From: Branchiostoma floridae
Lineage: Eukaryota > Chordata > Leptocardii > Amphioxiformes > Branchiostomatidae
DNA length: 64,000 nucleotides
Reading direction: 5' to 3'
Assembly: GCF_000003815.2 (NCBI RefSeq)
Contig: NC_049982.1
Coordinates: forward strand, 23,947,380-24,011,379
The notes below the pieces were generated by a model. That model saw only the letters and a program-made list of their open reading frames with translations, was not told the origin of the DNA and searched no databases. Below are positions 55,701 to 64,000 of this stretch, piece by piece (position 1 is the stretch's first letter; every line of letters begins with the position of its first letter). The position numbers and the translations under genes were made by a program.

Positions 55701-58700
55701 TGGACGGTACCGGTGTTTCCTGATGGCAACCTGTTCAAGAGGATTGAGCGCTTCACCTGTCAGATGTACGTGTCGTCTACGTGTCGTAGCTGATGTAAAC
55801 GAGATGCGGCACCACTTGTTCAGTGCCAAAAAGGGAAATGTGGAATCAAGTGCGCTACCACCATGCCGAGACTGCCTTCACCTACATGTTAAACGAGCAA
55901 ACTATCAAGCCAGTGGAGGGGGTGCCTACAGAACGACCCTCAGGTACCAAGCCCAGTAGATGCAGGATGGAAGTTAGATGAAGATGGTAATCTCTCCATC
56001 ACATGGCTACAATCACCTCCCGCGCCAGCTGCTGTACTGGAGCTGCTGACATGTAGCTGCTCTGGGTCATGTACTCTGCCCTCCTGCTCCTGTCTTGCAA
56101 ATGGTTTGAACTGCACAGAAATGTGTAAATTGAAAGACTGTAGCAACAGGAAAGATGAAGAAACCGAAGAGGATCTGGACATTGAACTCTTCTCTAGTGA
56201 TGCTGATGACACATCTAGTGATACTGATGATGAATAGATAATAATCAAATGTAAAGTTGACGTGATCATGATAACTGTGCTTGTACATGCCATATTTTGT
56301 AAATACTCAGGGCATATGGGTTGTTAATCTATATAGACAAAAAAAACAAACTTGTTGCTTTGCAGTATGTAGTTACAGCTTATGCAGCTATGGTTTATGA
56401 TATGGCATCGCCATGTTATCAAGTAGATAAAAAGTTATTTATTAACTTGTTATTAGATAAACATAATACTCATTAACTCAATATCTTATTGGTCAGCTTA
56501 TTCTACACCTGATTACTCTTCCAAAACAAAAGTTTTTCGACAAAAAAGTGGATTTAGCACTGCATTTTGCTTGGTATTGCAGCCCAGCACCTCCATAGCA
56601 ACAGCCCTAGCAACGGTTTCCCCAACACAATGCCTGTAGGTGTGTATTTATTTAGGTACTCATATCTCTAGATAGAAATGGTGGATTTTCATGATTTAAA
56701 CTTTAGAATGCAGGGAATGATACAGCAAAGCAGATAAAAGCATGAAAAAAGGTCAAATGTGAGTTCGGAATAAATGTTAGCCTTTGAAAAGTAGAAATTA
56801 ATATTTTTCATCCAAAATTTGCTCAAAAATAATAATTAAAGACTCATAACTCTTCATAGGATCCAGATATGGAAATGAAATTAAGTTTTCTGTAATCCTT
56901 GATTCATTCTGTATCAGCCCGGCAAGTTTCATTTGAAAATATTATTGTTTAATTGATTTACATACACATTTGTATAATCATATCAAAGGGTGTGGTCCAG
57001 ATCGGGGTCAAAAGGTCAAGGGCAGATAGCCGGGTCAAAGCTACCACTCTGTGATGGCTATCATATCAAAATATATTCCTCAGATACCCTACTACTTAAA
57101 AATCATAAGGAAAATTTGCCCCCTCAGGTGGTACCAATATCTCCTCTGGCCCATGGACTACTAGTTTGGAAATTAGTAAAAAGTTGTGCAATATTTACAT
57201 GGGTAAAATGGGTACAGGATGATGATCATGAATGGATGAAAAGACGTTGAATTCATAGTTTTTATGTAAATCCCATAGACCATGGATTGGGGTATTCATA
57301 TCATCATAGCTATGGAATCCATCACAATTAGTCATGAATTCCATGGCTGTGAAATGTTTGGAAGGTGAGGTAACTGATATCAGTACTTAGTACAAATCCA
57401 CAATACTCTAGTGGCTATGGTCGCCGCAAAAGAGAAATTTGCTTAGGCAACCTATACATGTAATTCCTAGGGCTGGGCAAGTTTTATCAATGAAAAAGTG
57501 CACAGTACAGCCACAAATTTTGTGACCAGAAAAAAGGTCCTTTAAACTAAGAGTAAGCACCTTTACAGGCACAGTCAAACTTGGTCTCATAAATGCCCAG
57601 ATGAAACTGCAAAAAAAGTGGTTGCTGGGTAGGTAAAACAGACGGTTAGCACAGGGTCTTAGCTGTTGGATGAGACTGTTTCAATGTGGCTTGTTATGGC
57701 TGGAGGTGGCTATCTGTGCCAGGCGGTTGGCTGACCAAGTTTGACTGCACATGTAACTACAGACAGAAACTGAGCTGTCTTAGGCCTACGTCTCATTTCC
57801 AAACTGGGGCCCGGCCAGACAGCTTTCAAGAATAAAAAGTATGATATAGAAGACACCAAGACGACCAAGAGAACGGTCGTGGGCATATTTTGTGTAACGC
57901 TAGTTCACCTTTATCGAGGGGTAACCTTTATCCGTTGTCTTTAAAAACGGTACATTTAGGAGTATTACATTTGTAAGTCTGAGGACTGTGGTTTCAAATT
58001 TTCAATATTTTCTAAATGTTCCGATTTGAAACCACCTTTCGTCGACTTCATATCTCTAAATACGCTTTTTTGCAAATAACGGATATAGGTTACCCTCGGA
58101 TAAAGGTGAACCAGCGTTATATTTCTACCTATACGTTTCTATTTTTTGTTTTCAAAAACAGCCAAGCCAGGCCCCAGTTTGGAAATGAGATGGAAGCCTT
58201 ACAAAGCTCAGTGCATGTGTGAAATACTAGCATATGGGTTCCATGATCTTGAAGCTATACTGTATAATGTTTCAAAGTTTAAATATTCCTTTTCAAGAGT
58301 ATAAGAGTATAAGAGACTTTACAAACTCATTTACCATTTTCACGACAGTGCCTTTGTCCACTATTTCTTCCTGTTAGGCCAGAAAACAGTGTTAGTTGTC
58401 TTTTTTGGTGTTGATATTTCCGTGGACAAGTCATGACATAGGGCATTCCAACCCAAGAAACATTCACATGAAATTGCAAGCAATTATAAACAAACTGAAA
58501 GATGGTATTTTTAGGCTTATACTTTTATCAATTGCTTGCAAATGTCATCCAATTATTTTTTTTCAGCTAAAAACATAAACATAGAAATTAATTTCGATTA
58601 TGATATGCTGATTTGGTTTGATGAAGTTGGAATGCTCCAGTACACATCCGTGATTGGTTAGATAGGTGATCCTCAATTTCCAATCAAATGACAAAAAAGT

Positions 58701-61700
58701 AATCTTTTGATTGGTCAATCATGGCACTTTTCCAACACTTGACACTGGTTTTAGAATTCTGTGTGCTTTAATTTGTCAATGCGTATCTGATCTCATGGTT
58801 TTGGGGCATGTACAGAGGACTATACCATCAAGTCCCCTTTACAAAACCCTGGTGTTTTTATATTGACAAGTGTACAATATATGATCTTAGAATCAACTGG
58901 TGCAAATCAATACTACCTGAGGCTTAGTAAAAGAAATGTTGTGTTTCTGGGTACCCAACAAACTTTTTTGTCCACCACAGATAGCAAGAGACAGATTAAT
59001 ACAGTTTCCACAATTGCCGATGAAAAAATTTAGTTATCCAACATCTTCAGACAAGGGGGATGATCACTTTGGTTAAAATTGATATCATCAGACCCCTCTG
59101 TACGTTCTTCACTGAGGACCTCACTCGGTAGGTAACAGATAAGAGAATATTGAACTGAAAATCTAGAGAAATAAAATTATAAAATACAACCAAGTCCTAC
59201 CCCACTAATCATATCTTTTAAATACTGTAACCAGAAACACAGCATCAATTTTACTAGGCCTAATCTGATTAGTTGAGGATTAGTTGTGTTAGTGCTGAAG
59301 AAATAAAAGAAGCCGCACCTTCTGGAAGATACAGAGATGAGGGAAGGTTCTGCTGATGTCCAGCTTGATCAGCTCCACACTGGACTCCCTGTCCCAGTCT
59401 GCTGGGGACGGATCTACACAAGTGCGAAAAGCCGCAGCATACGAAACATTTAACAAGAATACCATGTTTGTATTGCATTTGGGAGCTCACAGGTTCAAAC
59501 CCGGCTGGGTCATATAAAAAATGTCCCACATAAAGCTTTCTCTCCCAGCCACTCAGGTGTATGGTAGTTGAACACACACCACTACCAGTGAACTTGCCCC
59601 TTGCTATAGTGCTTGCATAGTGCGTGGCCCGTGGGCTGTAAAAACAGAGAAGGGCACCATGCCAGCAAACACCTCACCGTGCCTATCTACGGCATTCTAC
59701 CCCACTAAGTTCTAAAGATCTTCCCAAGGCTATGGAGAAAAGGGAAGGATGGAGGGAGAGAGTCATGTCCATCCGTGCAACCAGTATGCCGGGATGATGA
59801 TGATGAAGTTCTCAAACAAAGGACTGTCAGAGAAGCCCAGCAGTGAGAAAATGATCTTCTACTCTAACATCTGCTTGGAGATTTACCTTTGCTATCCTTC
59901 ACATTCTCCTTATGCTGTATGAACAATTATTCTTCAGGCTTTTTTGTTCAAATATTATATGATATACTGCGAGGAATGAGAGTTGCGGAAAGGTTTAGGA
60001 ATGGAAGCACACCTTCGTCTGACTCTGGTCCTGACTCACACAGCAGCTTGATTCTGTCCTTGGCACGGGCTCTGAAGATCTCATACAACTCTGGAGAAGT
60101 CAGAACAAGAGTGGTGTTAACAAACAACATGGCGACATCCAGTGTCAGGCCATGTTTCCTAAACATGGTAGTCATGTTTTGTTGTTTTATTCTATCTCGC
60201 ACAATATGCTTTAACAAGTGAGGATTGGANNNNNNNNNNNNNNNNNNNNNNNNNNNNNNNNNNNNNNNNNNNNNNNNNNNNNNNNNNNNNNNNNNNNNNN
60301 NNNNNNNNNNNNNNNNNNNNNNNNNNNNNNNNNNNNNNNNNNNNNNNNNNNNNNNNNNNNNNNNNNNNNNNNNNNNNNNNNNNNNNNNNNNNNNNNNNNN
60401 NNNNNNNNNNNNNNNNNNNNNNNNNNNNNNNNNNNNNNNNNNNNNNNNNNNNNNNNNNNNNNNNNNNNNNNNNNNNNNNNNNNNNNNNNNNNNNNNNNNN
60501 NNNNNNNNNNNNNNNNNNNNNNNNNNNNNNNNNNNNNNCATCTAATTTATCGTAAAACGTTGTTATCAGTGGTAAGATATTAGGGAGGTCTTAGAATCTA
60601 TGTACAATTTAAAATGGGCAATGAGAATTTTGTTTCATTCGTAATGTACTAACCCCACACATACAAAAACAAATACATGTACATGTGTCAATGCCATCCA
60701 CTTTGTACCAAGTGTGACAACTGCTAGAACAACTGTTCCTATATTTTTTGTTGTGTTTGATATTTTGTTTATAAACAACCGCACACCATATCAATCTTGC
60801 CTTGGATGGGTTAGCCTGGCATGTTACTCTGAGATCCAAACATTCCAAAAACATTCCAAAACCCATAGGGTGGTGGGAAAACACTTGCTAACATTTCCAC
60901 GCACCAACAGACTATTTTTCTCACAATTTCTTGAATCCAAAAAGGGCTCTTTGAAATACCACCCTGCATACATGTGTATAGTGTTTAGTTCTTCAAAATA
61001 GTGATTACTGTTAGTACAGTCCTTCCTACACCAGATGGTGCATAGGGCGGGGCCCATCCTATTTCAATAGCCCTTCGGCCACACAACTTTTGAGCAATCA
61101 GTACAGCAGGGGGCTAGTCCACTGGTAGACTAGCGGTGTGTGTATCAAAATTCATTTTAAGTTTAAACATTTACATTTGTACAAGTTATTATGTGCTACC
61201 TGCACCAAAATAAAAGTACACTTTGCTTTTCACTCATGATTCAGCCAAAAGCTTCTGTGGGAAATTTTCCACTCCAACATATCACATTAAGTTGTGAAAG
61301 AACTTATCTGGATTTTTTTTAGCCCTTTTATCTTACATAAGTAAACACATGGTTTAAATCAGTCCCATGTCCTATTGGCACCAATCTAAAGTGAACCACC
61401 TGTAAGGATGTACCATCTATTTGTTCTATTCAAGGTAAGACATTCTGAAATAGCATTCAAGAACTTACAAGTCCAGCAATTGTTTGAAGTTGCAGTACAA
61501 AGCCATGCAAGGTACTCAAACTTATAGCAAACCAAGCAAAACAAATAAGGACGCAAACTGAAGAACACTAGAAAAAAACAGTAACATCGTAAGAATATCA
61601 TCCCTTTTTTCCAAGAGTGGACTGATCCAATCTTAAATGGACTTGGAGACTTTCTGCCCCCCATGGAGTGTTCCTGATCTGTCAGTATTGTGTGGCCCCA

Positions 61701-63335
61701 TGTGTCCTCCTACACACTAACTGGCATGTGGGATGTAATACAGGAGCTGGGCTAGCCCTAGCCTGGATTCCATACCCCAACCTCAAGATATATCTTTCCT
61801 GCATGATAGATACTTGAGATCGGGCTGGGGTTTGGTAACCAGGCTAGGCTAGCCCTGTGAATTGTCAGGATGTGGAAACTGCATGGAAATTTTCCTAAGA
61901 GTAAGACCATGCCAAGTTATTCTCTCCATTGGATGGCTGAAATTGAAACATGAGCCATTGCACTTCTGGCTACTGCAAAAACACCATACTTTATCCTCAA
62001 AGATNNNNNNNNNNNNNNNNNNNNNNNNNNNNNNNNNNNNNNNNNNNNNNNNNNNNNNNNNNNNNNNNNNNNNNNNNNNNNNNNNNNNNNNNNNNNNNNN
62101 NNNNATATGACAGAGATGGGCCTTTAAGTAGAATCTTACCATATGTAATGTTGAGGTCATTTCCAATGGCCAGTTTCCAGACCTTGCCTCGTATTGAGGG
62201 AGGTAACCCTTGCCACCACAACTCCTGTGCTTTCTTGGACTGTTTCCTATCAAGGTGGATGGAAAAAAAGTATTAATAAAAATTCCCCTGACTTCCGGAT
62301 ATCATACGAGGCTGGTATAACAAAAACAAATGTACACTAGTAAGATACTGTAACTTCATGTACTTTTGCTGGGTGTTAACTTCACAGTAGAAGGAAATGG
62401 TGGTATTAGTGGTGTTTAAAGTTTGAAATTGAAACAATGAAATCATCCTATAGTTAGTATTGCAATGGAGTTGCATCTTTGCTGTGTCATCACTTGCGGC
62501 CGAGAGGTCAATACGAAAACCAAAAACATGAAATGAAAACCAATAAATTTGTAAGATTTGTAAATAATATATACTGTAGGCATGTGACTGTACAATGTAG
62601 GTCACATGCCTATTTTCCTTTCTAAACCCCATGAATTTTCTATTTTACATAGTGCTAGGTTAGAGTTAGGTTTCTCAGTTGAGCCAGTTAAATACATGGT
62701 GAGTTATTCAAAAATTTTCCGAGACTCACTTCCTATAGAACAAAACTGTCTTCTACGTAAGAAAAGAAGTTTTTGCTCACATCATGTCCCAGTTGTTGAG
62801 GATCTCGCTGTTCCACACCTCCATGGCAGACGCCACCGTGTTCTCATGCTTGATCTGCTGCTGCAGTTGCATCATCTTCTGCTTGATGTCCTTCTTTTCT
62901 GTTAGGGCATAGAGGAGACGTTGTTCACAACATGTTTACTCCTTTTTGCACTCCTGTGTTCTAATGATTTCAACAAGTAACTGGCTTTAGTAAGGGCCTT
63001 TCTTTCAAATGGGGTGTAAAATTTTAGAAGCGACGTTTGATGAGAACCACACCTCAAGCATGTTGCAGGAGAGTCACACCTCAAGTATATTGAAGAAACT
63101 GCCACCTTATTGAGAAGAGCAGGGGTAAGGGGCAACTCCTGCGTTAACCCAATCTGTTTTTGCATGTATTTACTGTGTATTACACCTCAAGGCAGTTTAT
63201 CGTTTATGTGTTACATGTATGAACAAACAAACAAACAAACAAGCCAACAAACCTCTCCTCTTGGCTTCCTCCACCATAGCCTCATACTGCTCCCTGTGTT
63301 TCTGCTCCTCCTCCGCAGACTTGGGAGGGAGATTC
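47337..63335 (-). CDS. TBC1D12/TBC1D14-like RabGAP, 3' eleven exons (5' partial)
   Basis: Rab GTPase-activating protein; human TBC1D14 acts on RAB11-dependent recycling and autophagosome formation. Minus-strand exons in phase: 63335-63253, 62898-62781, 62246-62140, 60090-60013, 59413-59319, 50706-50635, 49977-49849, 49332-49223, 48750-48647, 48209-48055, 47396-47337 (TGA). The 369 residues begin with a coiled-coil-like stretch ([21 protein letters not shown]). The TBC domain follows: [20 protein letters not shown], then [12 protein letters not shown] with the catalytic arginine finger, then GY-VQGMSF with the glutamine finger across an exon joint, FFRVDSGQ, and [19 protein letters not shown]. 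Both catalytic residues are present, so GAP activity is expected. It ends in a polar tail. TBC1D12 and TBC1D14 cannot be separated here. One intron (50707-59318) holds a 6-kb transposon; the N gaps are intronic. Confidence 0.93.
49690..49762. repeat. (CA)n microsatellite
   Basis: CACGCACG units grade into an uninterrupted CA run and then CACACAGACAC, within a TBC1D14-like intron. The long plus-strand frame crossing it is an artefact of the repeat. Confidence 0.9.
50090..50290 (-). repeat. tRNA-derived SINE in TBC1D14-like intron
   Basis: On the minus strand TGATAGCGCGTTGGGCTCAG (box A region) is followed by AGGTCCCAAGTTAGATATCC (decayed box B), then a body with AAAGGTTGTGTAAAGTGCC. The body sequence recurs in amphioxus-type SINEs as I remember them. 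Not a functional tRNA. Confidence 0.55.
51091..51703 (+). repeat. Left terminal inverted repeat of the transposon
   Basis: Pairs with 56559-57160. The inner border lies at GCAAAATGCAGT, after which the two arms diverge completely. There are no open frames of note; the promoter of the element's gene is expected here or just inside. Confidence 0.85.
51855..56237 (+). pseudogene. Decayed transposon protein with nuclease-like motif and CXC domain
   Basis: One ancestral reading frame is traceable through successive open segments: 51855-52595, 52608-53144, 53175-53642, 53681-about 53980, then segments to 55246, 55601 and 56237. The first three are in the same frame, separated by in-frame stops (TGA 52593, TAA 53142); another stop is at 54880. 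At least six frame changes follow. Recognisable blocks: [13 protein letters not shown] with [133 protein letters not shown]; and a C-terminal cysteine array. I recall homologous unnamed proteins from lancelet and coral annotations. The function is presumed to be transposition. Confidence 0.75.
55378..55600 (+). other. Spliceosomal intron inside the transposon gene
   Basis: The frame reading HAFTG breaks at a GTGGGT donor and resumes at TTTCCCAG|GATGCGAT to give [12 protein letters not shown], joining into a contiguous conserved HAFTGCDT block. The 223-base segment has a pyrimidine-rich end. The intron indicates adaptation to host nuclear expression. Confidence 0.65.
56559..57160 (-). repeat. 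Right terminal inverted repeat of the transposon
   Basis: Inverted complement of 51091-51703. Outermost sequence CCATGGACTA is followed by CTA. Mostly single-base differences from the left arm, plus about 11 bases missing near the outer end where the left arm has CCCCCAAATTTTAC-type sequence. Confidence 0.85.
57791..58190. mobile_element. 400-bp palindromic MITE in TBC1D14-like intron
   Basis: TCTCATTTCCAAACTGGGGC at the left is complemented by GCCCCAGTTTGGAAATGAGA at the right. Further in, CGCTAGTTCACCTTTATC...GGGTAACC pairs with GGTTACCC...GATAAAGGTGAACC, and GTTTCAAAT pairs with ATTTGAAAC. The whole element can fold into a single hairpin. Ends are related to the element at 11142-11321. 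Confidence 0.75.
59430..59800 (+). repeat. tRNA-derived SINE-like element
   Basis: A box-B-like AGGTTCAAACCCGG lies at 59490-59503, followed by CCACTCAGGTGTA and GGGCACCATGCC blocks that recur in diverged form near 4490-4760, 13260 and 61030. It starts only about 20 bases beyond an exon of the TBC1D14-like gene (59319-59413). Confidence 0.45.
60230..60538. other. Assembly gap (N run)
   Basis: About 309 undetermined bases inside the intron between exons 62246-62140 and 60090-60013. The flanking exons join in phase (NITY-ELYEIF) and match family continuity, so no coding sequence is expected in the gap. Confidence 0.95.
61030..61140. repeat. SINE fragment related to 4490-4760
   Basis: CCAGATGGTGCATAGGGCGG, CACACAACTTTT and GGGGCTAGTCCACTGGTA occur in the same order as AGATGGTGCACAGCGTGGCA, CACACAACTTTG and GGAGCTAGTCCACTGGTA in the FIGNL1 intron. 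Confidence 0.6.
62005..62104. other. Assembly gap (N run)
   Basis: About 100 undetermined bases, 35 bases beyond the donor of exon 62246-62140. The exon itself is complete. Confidence 0.95.
63222..63251. repeat. (CAAA)n microsatellite beside a splice donor
   Basis: Repeated CAAA units lie directly against the 5' splice site of exon 63335-63253 (GTTTGT on the minus strand), so repeat length could influence donor context. Confidence 0.85.
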
Positions 63336-63979
63336 CTGGGGAGGGGGGAAAAATATCATCAATATTCATTGAAATATCATCAGAATATCACAGATTATGT
63401 AAGTACAGTATCATTGTAATATCATCGACCATGGAAATATGGGTGAAAAACATGATCTCTATTACCCTTCCTTCTCACTACATGTTCAGTTATAAATGTA
63501 TTGACACTAAGAAATCTTGGTGGAGGCAGCAACTTTTAACATCTTCAAGTCGCTGGCTGCCGCGGAATAATCCAAGTCATTACAACCCCGGTCAGCTCTA
63601 TGGTGACGGACCTGGCATGGTAATTTGGACAGATGAGTTACGGATCATGGTTGATATTATTAGTAGTAAACCGACGCGCATGTGCACCTCAAAAGCCAGA
63701 ATGTTCTACACGAAGAACATGGGCTTCCAAAGAAGAAGAAGAAGAAGAAATCCCTTGCCCCTGAGGCGTTGCCAAAAAATATCATTCTATGCAGTTAGTA
63801 TTGAACTTGAAGGTAAATGAAAGACTCTTGCTGTATTGGCATACATCATGTTCCAAATACCATGTGAGACATGGCATGAGCAAGCAAGCAAAATTTAGAG
63901 ATTGGAGTGCTAAGCAGATGCATGTAAACCTTACTTGACCTACTTCTCTTGTGCCACTCATGGCTTGTAATCTACTCAC

Positions 63980-64000
63980 CCTTCTCCAAAGATTTAATCA
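63980..64000 (-). CDS. Possible next upstream exon of the TBC1D14-like gene (edge)
   Basis: On the minus strand the window edge reads an open IKSLEKG segment ending in a good GTGAGT donor (complement of 63974-63979). However, the open frame leaves one base over, while exon 63335-63253 needs two bases upstream. Either a further small exon lies between or this donor is spurious. Confidence 0.25.

Larger units (their letters stand above)
51091..57160 (+). mobile_element. Long-TIR DNA transposon (Academ-like, inferred), 6.07 kb
   Basis: Left arm 51091-51703 and right arm 56559-57160 are inverted complements, about 97% identical by eye apart from a divergent patch of about 20 bases near the outer ends. 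The termini are TAGTCCATGGGCCAGA and its complement. CTA immediately flanks both ends, a candidate 3-bp target duplication. Between the arms lies one decayed plus-strand gene with a nuclease-like acidic motif and a cysteine-rich C-terminus. Academ elements are known to me for 3-4-bp duplications and XPG-like domains, so this superfamily is proposed; PIF/Harbinger and unnamed families remain possible. Confidence 0.8.

Noticed and set aside
60230-60538. Open frames across the N run
   Set aside because: Undetermined bases, so the frames are meaningless.
63110-63820. 236-codon plus-strand open frame
   Set aside because: It overlaps a well-supported exon on the opposite strand, ends in a GAA-repeat-encoded arginine run and has no domain or splice support.

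Overview
The window reads as nuclear DNA of an invertebrate chordate, most likely an amphioxus (Branchiostoma). Genes are split into short exons by GT-AG introns, the encoded proteins are vertebrate-like, and introns and spacers are full of MITEs, tRNA-derived SINE pieces, LINE tails and microsatellites. The species is inferred from protein similarity and repeat style; no species marker was tested. Exon borders were set by hand from splice sites, reading phase and remembered homologues.

Layout. (1) 1-6194 (+): last eight coding exons of FIGNL1 (AAA ATPase), then about 4.7 kb of exon-free DNA that may be its 3' UTR. (2) 12982-15572 (+): a five-exon METTL27 (WBSCR27)-like methyltransferase. (3) 20.7-34 kb (+): a tandem pair of immunity-related GTPase (IRG) genes. 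The right copy (29554-31902) is complete. The left copy (20715-22009) has lost its whole GTP-binding domain through one clean deletion, while the remaining frames stay open. Each copy is followed by the same downstream module with a tRNA-like SINE; a third, older piece of that module lies at 35.46-35.64 kb, in the loop of a 2.8 kb inverted repeat (34458-37291). (4) 38640-41311 (-): a five-exon METTL21-family lysine methyltransferase. (5) 47337-63335 (-): eleven 3' exons of a TBC1D12/TBC1D14-type RabGAP; its N-terminus lies beyond the right edge. Both runs of N fall in one of its introns.

The most unusual object is a 6.07 kb DNA transposon (51091-57160) in the 8.6 kb TBC1D14-like intron, in antisense orientation. 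It has terminal inverted repeats of about 0.6 kb and carries a decayed gene for a large protein with an acidic, nuclease-like motif, its own spliceosomal intron and a C-terminal cysteine-rich CXC-type domain. I recall similar unnamed predicted proteins from lancelets and corals, and infer an Academ-like or related superfamily.

The host genes are ordinary chromosomal neighbours (DNA repair, methylation, membrane traffic, cell-autonomous defence) with no operon-like logic. The interest lies in the IRG duplication and deletion, the foldback structures and the long-TIR transposon.
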